Below are positions 8,201-18,130 of a stretch of DNA of 64,000 nucleotides, piece after piece. This DNA is from Flavobacterium sp. M31R6 (GTDB lineage: Bacteria > Bacteroidota > Bacteroidia > Flavobacteriales > Flavobacteriaceae), in contig NZ_CP054141.1 of assembly GCF_013284035.1 (NCBI RefSeq), positions 3,100,001-3,164,000 on the forward strand, in the 5' to 3' direction. The notes beneath the pieces were generated by a model. The model was not told the origin of the DNA and did not search any database. It saw only the letters and a list, made by a program, of their open reading frames with translations. Within the stretch, counting starts at the first letter, position 1, and the number at the start of each line of letters is the position of its first letter. The position numbers were made by a program, and so were the translations under genes.

Positions 8201-9847
8201 ATGAAAAAACGTATTTTATTATTTTCAATCATAACCTTAGCTTTTATTACTTCTTGTACAAATCAGGATGATTCCAATACAGAAATAAATCCAGATAAAA
8301 ATGCGATTGTAATCAATGATAATCAAACTCAGTTAAATCAACGTTTGGATTTAACCAATTCGGGGGTTATCTCGATTGTAAATCCATCAACAAGGAAAAG
8401 TTTGGTTACCGAATCGGCTCAATTACCACTAACACAAATTGCTGAATTCAATGCACCAAAAGACAGTCAAGGAAGGACGTTACAGGCTAATCACGTTGCA
8501 GTAAATGGTAATTATGCTTATGTAGCTTACACATTACAAGGGAGCGAGTATTCCGGGGCCATTGACATGATTGACGTTTCTGATCCATACAAACCAAAGT
8601 TAGTGATGTCGGCTTTAATTCCAGATACCGATATTACTTCCTTAGTGTATAGCAATGGTAAATTAATAATTGCAGGAGCGACAAATACAGATAAAAATGT
8701 TGCATTAGAATCACCAGCCATTGTAATGAACATGCAATTGACTTCTAGTGGAACATTTACCAACAGTTTAACAACAACCGACATTGCTAGCTTTGTAACC
8801 ACAGATATTGCTTCCAATACTAGTAATTATTTTGCCGTATCTGGAAATACAGGAAGTTTATTCAAATTTGACAATTCAACCAAAGAAATAGTAAGCAGTA
8901 AAGCAATAGAAGATCTAAGAACGGTTGCTATCAATAACGATAAGGTAATAACGTTAAGCGGTACAAAAGGAATTAACATTTATAACGCCTCCAACTTAGA
9001 ATTGATAAAATCTTTTTCTTCTTGGAAAGATGATGCTGAAGGCGCCAAAAGAACAATTGATTTCGTAGGCGATAAAGTATTGGTATCTGAAGGGTATCAA
9101 GGACTAGGAGTTTACAACATGACTACGGGAACCAAAATTCAAACTATTTCATTAACTCCAGCTGCAACAACAGAACCTGATGATGTGGTTACTAATGCTG
9201 TATCAGTAAATGGAGATTATGTTTTTGTCGCTAATGGAGGAAATGGACTTAATGTATACAAAACAGGAGATCAATTAACTCTAGTCGGAACTGTAGGAAT
9301 CAATGGATCTGCTAATTATGTAAAAACAAGCGGTGATTATATTTATGTTGCCAGTGGTAAAGGCGGATTGAAAATCATCAAAATGGAAAAACCATCTGCT
9401 CCAACAGTAAATTCATGCACAGGACTTCCTGCTTATAATTTAGGGACTGATTTGATTTTAAACTCAAACGAAACTAAAGGTTTTTATGGTTCTACAGCCA
9501 TAAATTCAATCATCATAAATTCAAATTCAGTTCTTACACATTGTGGTTCTATCTCAGTTCAAAACAATCTTACTATAAACAGCAAAGGAAAATTCATAAT
9601 GAATGGCTCATTGAGTCAAGGAAAATACCAACAAGCAAACCCAACTGTTTTAACAGTTAATAGTAATGCAACATTACAAATTGAAGGTTCTGTAGTGATA
9701 TGGGGAGATTTGACTTTAAATAGTAATTCAAACATTGAATTCATAGGTTCTGGTTCATCAATCACAATCTATGGTAAAGTAAATAAAGCCTCCAATATTT
9801 CAATAACAGGAAACTACACTGATACTGAAAATAAATTAAAAAAATAA
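8201..9847 (+). CDS. LVIVD-repeat lipoprotein with beta-propeller fold
   Basis: 548 residues. The signal peptide ends in ITSC with lipidated Cys19, followed by TNQDDSN, the polar tail typical of Bacteroidota lipoproteins exported to the cell surface. The body repeats units such as NYAYVAYTL ... GAIDMIDVSDPYKPKLV and DYVFVANGGNGLNVYK, the LVIVD/beta-propeller pattern. The last 150 residues switch to short beta-helix-like repeats (LTINSKGKFIMNGS, LTLNSNSNIEFIGSG) similar to those in the giant surface protein at 26299-42111. The ligand is unknown. It is monocistronic, with a terminator at 9865-9901. Confidence 0.8.
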   Translation: MKKRILLFSIITLAFITSCTNQDDSNTEINPDKNAIVINDNQTQLNQRLDLTNSGVISIVNPSTRKSLVTESAQLPLTQIAEFNAPKDSQGRTLQANHVAVNGNYAYVAYTLQGSEYSGAIDMIDVSDPYKPKLVMSALIPDTDITSLVYSNGKLIIAGATNTDKNVALESPAIVMNMQLTSSGTFTNSLTTTDIASFVTTDIASNTSNYFAVSGNTGSLFKFDNSTKEIVSSKAIEDLRTVAINNDKVITLSGTKGINIYNASNLELIKSFSSWKDDAEGAKRTIDFVGDKVLVSEGYQGLGVYNMTTGTKIQTISLTPAATTEPDDVVTNAVSVNGDYVFVANGGNGLNVYKTGDQLTLVGTVGINGSANYVKTSGDYIYVASGKGGLKIIKMEKPSAPTVNSCTGLPAYNLGTDLILNSNETKGFYGSTAINSIIINSNSVLTHCGSISVQNNLTINSKGKFIMNGSLSQGKYQQANPTVLTVNSNATLQIEGSVVIWGDLTLNSNSNIEFIGSGSSITIYGKVNKASNISITGNYTDTENKLKK

Positions 9848-9864
9848 TCTTTCTCATAAAATTC

Positions 9865-9905
9865 AAAAAGCTGCAACAGATCAAAATGTTTGCAGCTTTT
9901 TTTAT
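9865..9905. terminator. Bidirectional terminator between convergent genes
   Basis: 12-base-pair stem (9865-9876 with 9890-9901) of AAAAAGCTGCAA type with T runs on both strands. It serves the LVIVD lipoprotein gene on the plus strand and the alpha/beta hydrolase gene on the minus strand. Confidence 0.8.
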
Positions 9906-9920
9906 TTTTAAAGAAATTAA

Positions 9921-10880
9921 TTAATTTTTCGAATACTTATCCAACCACTCGAATATAGTTTTAAAGACAATATCCCGTACTGGCTTTCTGGACAATACCA
10001 AATCGTGTATAGCATTTCTGAAGCCAATAACTTCTTTATGGGGAGAATCAATAAATTTTGCTTTTTCGGTAATGTCATTTACATTCAAAATAGCATCTCC
10101 CTCAAACATTTCTTCATCCCAATGCTTTGGATTTACTGATTTAATAGAATGCAAAATTAAAATCGGTTTATGAACTGAAATCCCATTTGCAATTTTCAAA
10201 TGCCCATCATGTATTGCGTTTATCCATCCCGCATTGATTGAAGGCGCAACGTGGGGTTTCCATTGTAAATTGTAATCCCATTCCCCAAAATCATGCTTGT
10301 GCAAACTTTTACCATAAAATTTTGAAAATCCGATGGGCAAAGTAATATTTGGATTTAATCTCCCCAAAAAGGAAAGCACAGGAATAACTGTTTTCTTTTG
10401 AATCCAAGGCACATTAAAATCATAGAAAGGACTATTGCATATCAATACATCAAAAAGTGCCTTCTCTTTTCGATCCGAAGCATATAAAGTTATAATCAAT
10501 CCACCTGTTGAATGACCGTACAATACTATTTTTTGACTTCCCTCTTCTCTAATAATAGCCAAAGCACTGTCAATATCTTCATAATATTCGGATAAGTCTC
10601 TCACATTATTTGCCTTATGATTTTGCAGAATAGATCGCCCGTATTTCCTTAAATCCAAGGCATAAAAATGATAGTCTTTCTTTAAAAATTCTTCAGCTAT
10701 AACATCTTGAAAAAAATAATCATTAAAACCATGAATACATAAAATGGCTTTAGTAGCTTTTGAAGAACCTCTTTTTCGGATTAGCGTAGTGGTAACTTTG
10801 CCTTCAAAATCATCGGGTTGAACAATCGTTATTTGCTCAAAACCATTTTTCAAAACATCTTCCTCGTATTGCATATTCAT
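9921..10880 (-). CDS. Alpha/beta hydrolase, serine aminopeptidase S33 / lysophospholipase type
   Basis: Cytosolic hydrolase of 319 residues. The oxyanion region is LCIHGFNDY, the nucleophile elbow is YGHSTGG with Ser124, and the C-terminal NAIHDLVLSRKPVRD carries the likely catalytic His. The pattern is that of the monoacylglycerol-lipase-like (Hydrolase_4) group, so the substrate is probably a small ester or lysolipid, not determined. I chose the ATG at 10878-10880; the longer frame starts at a TTG. It converges on the LVIVD lipoprotein gene. Confidence 0.8.
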   Translation of the reverse strand: MNMQYEEDVLKNGFEQITIVQPDDFEGKVTTTLIRKRGSSKATKAILCIHGFNDYFFQDVIAEEFLKKDYHFYALDLRKYGRSILQNHKANNVRDLSEYYEDIDSALAIIREEGSQKIVLYGHSTGGLIITLYASDRKEKALFDVLICNSPFYDFNVPWIQKKTVIPVLSFLGRLNPNITLPIGFSKFYGKSLHKHDFGEWDYNLQWKPHVAPSINAGWINAIHDGHLKIANGISVHKPILILHSIKSVNPKHWDEEMFEGDAILNVNDITEKAKFIDSPHKEVIGFRNAIHDLVLSRKPVRDIVFKTIFEWLDKYSKN

Positions 10881-11175
10881 TCTGGTTAGGTTAATTGTAG
10901 ACAAAGGGACAATTTCAAATTCTAATGAATATTTTCATTATAACATTCTCAAATTTAGCATTCTAATTTTAAATAATTGACATAGAAAACTAATTTTTTA
11001 TATCAAATTTGTTAATCTTTAAGTCGCATATTTTTTAAAAATTGTCCTAATAAATATCAAACATTAACATAACTTTTGGAATTATAGCTAAATATTCCCA
11101 TTATTTAATTAGTATTTTTGGACTTGAACTAATACTTACAATTCTATTTTTTTTAGAAATAATAAATCTTGTTAT

Positions 11176-13707
11176 ATGCGAAAGCTTTTTTTTAAATCAT
11201 TTTTAGTTTTAGTCCTTTCTATACAGATAACATACGCTCAAAAGCCTCAAAAACCGAATTCAGCAGAAATCTATAATCAAATTCAGAAGCTTAATTTTCT
11301 GGGGACTGTACTTTATATCGCCGCACATCCTGATGACGAAAACACCCGTTTAATTTCATTTATGGCTAATGAAATTCATGCGAGAACTGGCTATTTATCA
11401 TTAACCAGAGGAGATGGTGGTCAAAACTTAATTGGTCCACAATTACGGGAACTACTTGGTGTCATAAGAACACAAGAACTTCTTGAAGCAAGAAAAATCG
11501 ATGGTGGCGAACAATTTTTTTCCAGAGCCAATGACTTTGGTTATTCCAAAAACCCAGAAGAAACATTACAGATTTGGGATAAAGAAAAAGTATTGGCAGA
11601 CCTTGTTTGGACGATTCGCAAATTCCAGCCAGATGTCATCATCAATCGCTTTGACCATCGTTCGCCAGGAACTACTCATGGACATCACACCTCCTCGGCA
11701 ATGCTGAGTGCAGAAGGTTTTGATTTGGCCAATAATCCTGCTTCTTTTCCGGAACAATTACAACTTGTACAACCTTGGCAACCCAAACGTGTTTTTTTTA
11801 ATACTTCTTGGTGGTTTTATGGCAGCAAAGAAAAATTTGATGCAGCCAATAAATCCAATTTAGTTGCAATTCCAACTGGTGTTTACTACCCTACGCTGGG
11901 GAAATCCAATCAGGAAATAGCGGCTTTAAGTCGCAGTAGTCATAAATCACAAGGATTTGGAAGTACCGGAACTCGTGGTGAAGACACCGAATATCTGGAA
12001 TTTCTAAAAGGTGAACCCTTAAAAGACAAATCATCACTTTTTGAAGGAATCGATACGAGTTGGAACCGTGTAAAAGGCGGAAAAGCAATTGGCGAATTGA
12101 TTACCGTTATTGCCAATCAATATGATTTTAAAAATCCTTCGGCTAGTATTCCAAACTTAATAAAAGCATATACTATGATTCAAGCCTTGGATGAAAATCA
12201 TTGGAAAATAGTAAAATCTGAAGAAATAAAAAAAATCATCGCAGCTTGTTCCGGTTTGTATTTGGAAGCTGTTTCCAACTCCCAAGAAGCAACTCCTGGA
12301 AGTGTTGTAAAACTGAATTTGGAAGCTATAAATAGAAGTCCAATAGCCATGCAATTAGCAAGTGTTACGACTCTACCCGACCAAAAAACTACGGTTTTGA
12401 ACACCGATCTAAAAAACAACACACTACAAAACAGTGCTCTAGATTTACAATTACCTCAATCAATAAACTATACGCAACCTTATTGGTTAAAAGAAAAAGG
12501 AACAGTAGGATTGTACACTGTAGAAGATCAAAAAAACATTGGAATTCCTGATATTATTAGAGAAGCTAAAGTGATTTTTAATATAAAAATTAACGGTATT
12601 GAAATCCCATTTGAAAGAATTATCGTTTACAAATACAATGATGATGTAAAAGGTGAAATGTATAATTTTTTGGATATTGTTCCCGAAGTTACTACGACAA
12701 TTCAAGATAAAGTATTGCTTTTTCCTGATACCAAACCTAAATATGTTGGCGTAACGATAAAGGCGGGAAAAAATGACCTTAAAGGAAATTTAAAATTGGA
12801 TTTATCAAAAGATTGGAAAGTTTCTCCCCAATCTATACCTTTTCAATTGGATAAAAAAGGAATGGAACAAACCGTTTATTTTGAAGTTTCGCCTCCAGCA
12901 CAAATGAGCGAAATTGTTGGAAAAAGCATAGCAACTATTGATGGAGTTCCATTTGATAAAGAGCAAATCAACATTAATTATGACCATATTACAAAACAGC
13001 AGATTTTAAAAACTTCTGAGGTAAAGTGCATCCGATTTGATTTGAAAACCAATGAGGAAAAAATTGCCTATATCATGGGAGCAGGTGACGAAGTCCCAAA
13101 AAGTTTGACTCAAATGGGTTACAAAGTGACCCTCCTAAAACCAGAAGAAATAACACCAGAGAGACTTGACACTTTTGATGTTGTCATGACTGGTGTGCGT
13201 GCTTACAATACTATTGACGCATTGGCAAACAAACAGGATATTTTATTTGATTTTGTAAAAGGCGGAAAAACAATGATTGTACAATACAACACTAATAGGG
13301 ATTTAATAACATCAAAAATTGCTCCTTATCCATTGACAATTTCTAACGATCGAGTAACTGAAGAAAATGCTGAAGTCCGTTTTCTTGCCCCCAATCATCC
13401 TGCATTGAATTATCCAAATACAATTACCCAAAGTGATTTTAAAGGATGGAAACAGGAACAGGGATTGTATTATCCAAAAGAGTTTGACAAAGCCTTCACT
13501 CCTATTCTGTCCTCAAACGACAAAGGAGAAAGTCCAAAGAATGGCGCTTTGTTAATTGCTCCGTACGGAAAAGGAAATTATATTTATACAGGTCTGAGTC
13601 TTTTTAGAGAATTACCGGAAGGAGTTCCCGGAGCCTATAAATTGTTATCGAATATGATTTCGATAAAATCTTCCGTAAGTATTCCTAACCAAAAAATGAA
13701 ACCTTAA
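11176..13707 (+). CDS. PIG-L family deacetylase with ThuA-like C-terminus
   Basis: Secreted or periplasmic protein of 843 residues with signal peptide (cut near TYAQ). The N-terminal LmbE/PIG-L domain has AAHPDDENTRL (zinc ligands H51, D54) and THGHHTSS near residue 168, as in zinc N-deacetylases of N-acetylglucosamine-type substrates. The middle is beta-rich. The C-terminal 200 residues (VMTGVRAYNTIDAL, FVKGGKTMIVQYN, YGKGNYIYTGLSLFRELPEG) look like a ThuA/amidotransferase-like fold. It is followed at 11 bases by a 35-residue membrane peptide and then a sodium symporter, so the operon probably releases and imports a small deacetylated compound. The substrate is not known. Confidence 0.85.
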   Translation: MRKLFFKSFLVLVLSIQITYAQKPQKPNSAEIYNQIQKLNFLGTVLYIAAHPDDENTRLISFMANEIHARTGYLSLTRGDGGQNLIGPQLRELLGVIRTQELLEARKIDGGEQFFSRANDFGYSKNPEETLQIWDKEKVLADLVWTIRKFQPDVIINRFDHRSPGTTHGHHTSSAMLSAEGFDLANNPASFPEQLQLVQPWQPKRVFFNTSWWFYGSKEKFDAANKSNLVAIPTGVYYPTLGKSNQEIAALSRSSHKSQGFGSTGTRGEDTEYLEFLKGEPLKDKSSLFEGIDTSWNRVKGGKAIGELITVIANQYDFKNPSASIPNLIKAYTMIQALDENHWKIVKSEEIKKIIAACSGLYLEAVSNSQEATPGSVVKLNLEAINRSPIAMQLASVTTLPDQKTTVLNTDLKNNTLQNSALDLQLPQSINYTQPYWLKEKGTVGLYTVEDQKNIGIPDIIREAKVIFNIKINGIEIPFERIIVYKYNDDVKGEMYNFLDIVPEVTTTIQDKVLLFPDTKPKYVGVTIKAGKNDLKGNLKLDLSKDWKVSPQSIPFQLDKKGMEQTVYFEVSPPAQMSEIVGKSIATIDGVPFDKEQININYDHITKQQILKTSEVKCIRFDLKTNEEKIAYIMGAGDEVPKSLTQMGYKVTLLKPEEITPERLDTFDVVMTGVRAYNTIDALANKQDILFDFVKGGKTMIVQYNTNRDLITSKIAPYPLTISNDRVTEENAEVRFLAPNHPALNYPNTITQSDFKGWKQEQGLYYPKEFDKAFTPILSSNDKGESPKNGALLIAPYGKGNYIYTGLSLFRELPEGVPGAYKLLSNMISIKSSVSIPNQKMKP

Positions 13708-13718
13708 AAACAAAAAAC

Positions 13719-13826
13719 ATGGATTCAAAAAAACCTAAAATCTGGTCAAAAGACTATACCTTAGTCCTGGTTGCCAATGCCCTGTTTATCATTGTTTTTT
13801 ATTTAATTATGAAATTATACTCTTAA
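13719..13826 (+). CDS. 35-residue single-span membrane peptide in the deacetylase/symporter operon
   Basis: A small open frame fills the gap between the PIG-L and symporter genes exactly: 11 bases after the first stop and 3 bases before the next ATG. It begins MDSKKPKIWSKDYTLV, then one hydrophobic helix of about 18 residues (ANALFIIVFYLIM), then KLYS. Charge distribution and helix are clean. The IWSKDYTLVLVANALF pattern resembles the first helix of MFS transporters. It could be a shrunken MFS remnant or a small accessory subunit of the symporter, as DUF4212 or DUF485 proteins are for other SSS carriers; both ideas are inference. Confidence 0.6.
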   Translation: MDSKKPKIWSKDYTLVLVANALFIIVFYLIMKLYS

Positions 13827-13829
13827 CCT

Positions 13830-15572
13830 ATGCAATTATTTGACTGGATTGTACTGATAATAACACTATTATTTATCGTAATTTATGGAGCTTGGAAAAC
13901 ACGGGGCAGTAAAAACGTTGAAGATTACATTCTGGGCAGCAACGAAACTCCATGGTTTACTGTAGGACTCTCGGTTATGGCAACACAGGCCAGCGCCATT
14001 ACTTTCCTTTCGACTCCAGGACAGGCTTATCATGACGGAATGGGATTTGTGCAATTCTATTTTGGATTACCAATTGCAATGGTAGTAATATGCCTCACTT
14101 TTATACCTATTTATCACAAATACAAAGTCTATACTGCTTATGAGTATTTAGAAAAAAGATTTGACCTAAAAACGCGCTCATTAGCCGCAGTTTTGTTTTT
14201 GGTCCAAAGAGGTTTAGGAACCGGAATTACCATTTATGCTCCCTCTATAATTTTGTCGGCACTATTGGGTTGGAATCTTACGTACATGAATATCATTATC
14301 GGTATTTTGGTTATTATTTACACCTTTTCGGGAGGAACAAAAGCTGTAAATGTCACTCAAAAACAACAAATGTTCGTGATTTTATCTGGGATGCTGATTA
14401 CTTTTTTTCTTATTCTCGATTATCTGCCTAATGATATGACTTTTGACAATGCTATGCATATTGCAGGAGCCAATCAGAAAATGAATATCGTGAATTTTTC
14501 TTTTGATTTAGATGAAAAATACACTTTTTGGAGCGGAATTACAGGTGGTTTCTTTCTTGCCTTAGCCTATTTTGGAACCGATCAATCACAGGTTGGCCGC
14601 TATTTGTCTGGAAAATCCGTTCGCGAAAGCCAAATGGGATTAATCATGAACGGACTTTTAAAAGTACCTATGCAATTCTTGATTTTACTAACTGGAGTAA
14701 TGGTTTTCGTTTTTTTTCAATTCAATGAAACGCCTTTGAACTTTAACCCAAACAATAAAATAACAGTTGAAAATTCAAAATACAAAGGCGAATATCAAAA
14801 TTTACAAAAAGATTTAAACAAATTATCTGAAGATGAAAAAGTCGTAAATCTATTGTACATAGATCAGCTCAATCAGGATTATGACAATCCTACCCTTCGA
14901 AAAGAGTTGGTCGATTTGGCACTCAAAGAAAAAGAATTAAGAGCCAAAGCCAGAGAGATTATTTCAAAAGCAGATAACAAAGCCGAAACAAATGATAAAG
15001 ATTATGTCTTTTTCTATTTCATACTCCACTATTTGCCCAAAGGTCTAATTGGTTTATTACTGGCGGTAATCATTTCAGCAGCGATGTCTTCTACCGCATC
15101 CGGACTAAATGCATTGGCATCAACAACAGCCATTGATATTTACAAACGCAATGTCAAAGAAGAAAAAACTGAAAAACATTATCTGAATGCTTCAAAACTT
15201 TTCACACTAATGTGGGGAATCATTGCTATTGCATTTGCCTGCATTGCCACGCTTTTTGAAAATCTAATCCAACTCGTAAACATCATTGGTTCTATATTTT
15301 ACGGTACTGTTTTAGGGATTTTTCTGGTTGGTTTTTATACCAAAAAAATACGCGGAAAATCAATTTACTACAGTGCAATAATTAGTCAAATAGCCATTTT
15401 TATTATATACTATTTCACCAACTTCATTTATCCGAGCGGTGCAGAAAAACTAGGCTATTTATGGCTCAATTTTATAGGAGCCCTCCTCACTATTGTATTA
15501 TCTTATATGTTGCAAACTACAATATTCAAAACCGAAGAACAAACAACATTGGCAGAAAATATAACGCCATAA
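13830..15572 (+). CDS. Sodium:solute symporter (SSS family)
   Basis: Inner-membrane Na+-coupled carrier of 580 residues with about 14 hydrophobic segments. Family features are KNVEDYILGSNETPWFTVG and MATQASAITFLSTPGQAY (the unwound TM1 region), GGTKAVNVTQKQQM, and ISAAMSSTASGLNALAS, the last carrying Ser/Thr residues of the second sodium site. A charged loop of about 90 residues (near 310-400, rich in Lys and Glu) is inserted after the ninth span. The substrate is not evident. Context suggests the product of the upstream PIG-L deacetylase, perhaps an amino sugar. Confidence 0.88.
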   Translation: MQLFDWIVLIITLLFIVIYGAWKTRGSKNVEDYILGSNETPWFTVGLSVMATQASAITFLSTPGQAYHDGMGFVQFYFGLPIAMVVICLTFIPIYHKYKVYTAYEYLEKRFDLKTRSLAAVLFLVQRGLGTGITIYAPSIILSALLGWNLTYMNIIIGILVIIYTFSGGTKAVNVTQKQQMFVILSGMLITFFLILDYLPNDMTFDNAMHIAGANQKMNIVNFSFDLDEKYTFWSGITGGFFLALAYFGTDQSQVGRYLSGKSVRESQMGLIMNGLLKVPMQFLILLTGVMVFVFFQFNETPLNFNPNNKITVENSKYKGEYQNLQKDLNKLSEDEKVVNLLYIDQLNQDYDNPTLRKELVDLALKEKELRAKAREIISKADNKAETNDKDYVFFYFILHYLPKGLIGLLLAVIISAAMSSTASGLNALASTTAIDIYKRNVKEEKTEKHYLNASKLFTLMWGIIAIAFACIATLFENLIQLVNIIGSIFYGTVLGIFLVGFYTKKIRGKSIYYSAIISQIAIFIIYYFTNFIYPSGAEKLGYLWLNFIGALLTIVLSYMLQTTIFKTEEQTTLAENITP

Positions 15573-15601
15573 AATTATTTATAATACAATCAATATCGAA
15601 T

Positions 15602-15632
15602 AAATCCCGTTTCTACACGATTCGGGATTTTT
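15602..15632 (+). terminator. Terminator after the symporter operon
   Basis: Eight-base-pair stem AAATCCCG / CGGGATTT (15602-15609 with 15623-15630) followed by T residues, 30 bases after the symporter stop. Confidence 0.65.
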
Positions 15633-15792
15633 AGTATAATCATCTGTAGAGAAGCACTGCAGTGTTTCTCTAAAATACAACACATTACAATATTTTTTTA
15701 AATTATTTATAAAAAAAATAATACAAATAATACTAAAATATAATTTAAAAAAATCTAAATTTGGCACGTAAATTATAACCAACCATTTAATA

Positions 15793-16794
15793 ATGAAATC
15801 AATAAAACTTATTTGCTTAGCCCTGTTTTTTCAATTATTTTGCAGTAATACTACTTATGCTCAATTTGGTATTTCAACCGATTTATTAAAACTAGGAGCT
15901 TCTAGCCTTGGCATTGATAAGCTATTCAAAAAACCTGCAGCCATAACAACCGCTTTTGAAGATGTAAATAAAGAGGGCTCACAAATGCCTAATTTTTTCA
16001 AATTAGAAGTCGCTCAACCATTATATCTATTGCCTAAAGCACCCAATGGAGGATTTGTGCTTTGTGCCGGCTATTATGAAATGACCAATAAAAGTTATTG
16101 TTTGCACGCAGGAACATTTGCACCATCAAAAGGAGATGGCTATATGTACGCACCTACCAACGGATCCAAAAAAGAAATTGTTACAGCCATACTAAAAAGT
16201 GCTGAAAATCATCCTGAAATACACCAACATGACATCCAAATTTTACTGTGGGCAATCATTGCCAAAACAAAATTCATTGATTTTAGTACTGAAGTAAAAC
16301 TGACCGCTGTAACCCTACTAACCAAAAAACAATTAATGCAACTGGAAGATGGTGCTCTCGGTTTTTTACCCGATGATGTTATCAATCAAGCCAAAGCAAA
16401 ACTACCCGAAAGTGTACAAACTGTATTTGAGGCCGAAAACAACATTCGTGGCTTAATAACCTCTGGAAACTATACCTATCAAGAAATGGAAAAGTATGCC
16501 ATTCTTGCTGGTTTTGCACCGCCAAGAACAGATTATCCTAGTGGTATTTGGACATTGCATCCTGATGGTTATTACGTTCGATATATTCCTTCAGGTTATT
16601 CAGTTACCAAAGTTCAAATTTATGTTCCCAAAGAACTTATCATTAGTCTAAAAGGGAAAAGTCTTATTTATGATGCAACCAATGACATTGCATGTCCGGC
16701 AAATACAGGTTCTCAAAGATTAGCACAAACCAACGAACCCTTAAATCCAGATTATTCAATTACTCTAAAAACCTTATGTGATGGTGTAAATTAA
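15793..16794 (+). CDS. Secreted protein of unknown function
   Basis: 333 residues, not recognised. It has a signal peptide (MKSIKLICLALFFQLFCSN..TTYAQ) and then a mostly helical mature part. Features worth noting are GGFVLCAGYYEMTNKSYCLHAGTFAPSKGDGY at about residues 90-120 (short spans with three Cys), GSKKEIVTAILKSAENHPEIHQ with the look of a helical repeat, and a Pro/Tyr-rich C-terminus around HPDGYYVRYIPSGYSVTKVQ. The CLHAGTFAPSKGDGYMYAP region resembles descriptions of peptidoglycan- or stalk-associated secreted proteins only superficially. It is monocistronic, with a strong terminator. Confidence 0.7.
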   Translation: MKSIKLICLALFFQLFCSNTTYAQFGISTDLLKLGASSLGIDKLFKKPAAITTAFEDVNKEGSQMPNFFKLEVAQPLYLLPKAPNGGFVLCAGYYEMTNKSYCLHAGTFAPSKGDGYMYAPTNGSKKEIVTAILKSAENHPEIHQHDIQILLWAIIAKTKFIDFSTEVKLTAVTLLTKKQLMQLEDGALGFLPDDVINQAKAKLPESVQTVFEAENNIRGLITSGNYTYQEMEKYAILAGFAPPRTDYPSGIWTLHPDGYYVRYIPSGYSVTKVQIYVPKELIISLKGKSLIYDATNDIACPANTGSQRLAQTNEPLNPDYSITLKTLCDGVN

Positions 16795-16820
16795 TATCAA
16801 AATAATAAAACAGTTTATTA

Positions 16821-16860
16821 AAAAATCCCGTTTCGCCCTATAGACGAAACGGGATTTTTA
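16821..16860. terminator. Strong bidirectional terminator
   Basis: Perfect 15-base-pair stem (16821-16835 with 16845-16859), AAAAATCCCGTTTCG type, loop of nine. It sits between the convergent genes ending at 16794 and 16896. Confidence 0.85.
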
Positions 16861-16895
16861 ATATAATAATTAGTCCGAATGCTGTTTGGTGAGCC

Positions 16896-17741
16896 TTATT
16901 TTTTACTCCACTCCGCAATACTTTCTCTATTCATTTTTACGTAATCTTGATTTTTTGCAGCTTCTGCAGCTACAAGAGATAGATTTGCGGTTTCAATAGC
17001 ACCTTTTTTGTCTCCTGCTCTTGCTTGAATCAATGATTTTTGGCGAGTGTACCAATACGGTTTTTCAGTACTCAATTCCATAGCTTTATCCATGTAAGAC
17101 ATTGCTTTTGCGTTATCACCATTTGACTGATAAAGGTATTGCGCGGCTGAAAAATAATCAGCAGATGTTGGTCCCGCCAATACTTTTTCAATATTTGCTA
17201 ATACTTCTTTTTGAGTAGGAACCGTAAATTTCATTGAAACAGAAGAGTTTTCGCAAGCCATATCCAAGGTAGCAGTATCTGCAGTCAAGTTACCAATACC
17301 AATTGTGAAAGACTCTACTGATTTTTGCAATGCATCTTCTTTTACCGTAGTTCTCAATACTACATTAGCCTCGTTCCAAACTTCAGGATTTCCCCAATTG
17401 TTTGTGGTAGAATAAAAAATTACTTCCCAGCTTTCTATTTTAGGGATTGTATACAAAGAGTATTTTCCTTTAGGCAAAGTTTTACCATCAATTACTACAT
17501 CTTCGCTAAAAGATATAGTTGTATTTTCATTGGCACCTGTTCTCCAAACTTTTCCAAAAGGAACTAAATTTCCAAATACCGCTCTTCCTCTTGCTGCTGG
17601 TCTGCAATAAACTATTTCTACATCCGTCAACCCAACTGTTTGAAAAACAGTCGCTTTAGGACTGGCTTGAGGAGTTTTCAATTGAGCCTCAGTGATAAAG
17701 GGCGCTATAATAAATGCTAAAACAAAAAGTATTTTTTTCAT
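16896..17741 (-). CDS. DUF2911 domain secreted protein with TPR-like C-terminus
   Basis: 281 residues with signal peptide (cleavage near ITEAQ). The DUF2911 part covers about residues 20-170, with the family-typical SPKATVFQTVGLTDVEIVYCRP, RGRAVFGNLVPFGKVWRTGAN and LPKGKYSLYTIP (each a separate strand block). The last 100 residues are helical and look like one or two tetratricopeptide units (SADYFSAAQYLYQSNGDNA, YMDKAMELS). The function is unknown; the family is common as periplasmic proteins in Bacteroidota. A TAAATTTG box (17772-17765, minus strand) lies about 24 bases upstream. Confidence 0.82.
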   Translation of the reverse strand: MKKILFVLAFIIAPFITEAQLKTPQASPKATVFQTVGLTDVEIVYCRPAARGRAVFGNLVPFGKVWRTGANENTTISFSEDVVIDGKTLPKGKYSLYTIPKIESWEVIFYSTTNNWGNPEVWNEANVVLRTTVKEDALQKSVESFTIGIGNLTADTATLDMACENSSVSMKFTVPTQKEVLANIEKVLAGPTSADYFSAAQYLYQSNGDNAKAMSYMDKAMELSTEKPYWYTRQKSLIQARAGDKKGAIETANLSLVAAEAAKNQDYVKMNRESIAEWSKK

Positions 17742-18130
17742 TATTATTGGTTTAAGTGTTTCCTCAAATTTACAAATTCAAAAAGCTTTAAATGTTAATA
17801 TTTCCTTAATTCAAAAAATAGTTATTATACTGTTTTCTTTAAATTCCATCTCTGCAAAAACAAAAAAAGCAACCCAACAGCAAACTAATAAATCATATAA
17901 GCTTTATAAAAAATTATGTAACAACAGAAAAGAGGTTCAAGTTTAAGTTTGTATTGTAATTAAATCAAATTTAATTAATAATGACGTGATTAATTTTAAC
18001 AATAGTCAACTTTATAAAAACCTACTATCATGGAAAATCAAAAAATAATACTCCAAAAAGTAAAATATCTTTTTTTTAAAAGCATGTTCTACTGTTTTGA
18101 AATTCGATATATGTTTAATTTATAAACTCA
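17742..18130. other. Intergenic stretch, little recognisable content
   Basis: AT-rich spacer between two minus-strand genes. It holds the TAnnTTTG-type box of the DUF2911 gene at 17765-17772 and a 31-codon open frame at 18030-18125 (+) starting MENQKIILQKVKYLFFK. I do not call that frame a gene. No terminator or repeat is clear. Confidence 0.4.

Noticed and set aside
15761-15777. TTGGCACG before the 333-residue secreted protein, as a sigma-54 promoter
   Set aside because: The -24 half is good, but the -12 position reads TTATA without the essential G, and the start would be almost at the ATG.
18030-18125. A 31-codon plus-strand frame starting MENQKIILQKVK
   Set aside because: No promoter box, no recognisable pattern and AT-rich surroundings; chance cannot be excluded.
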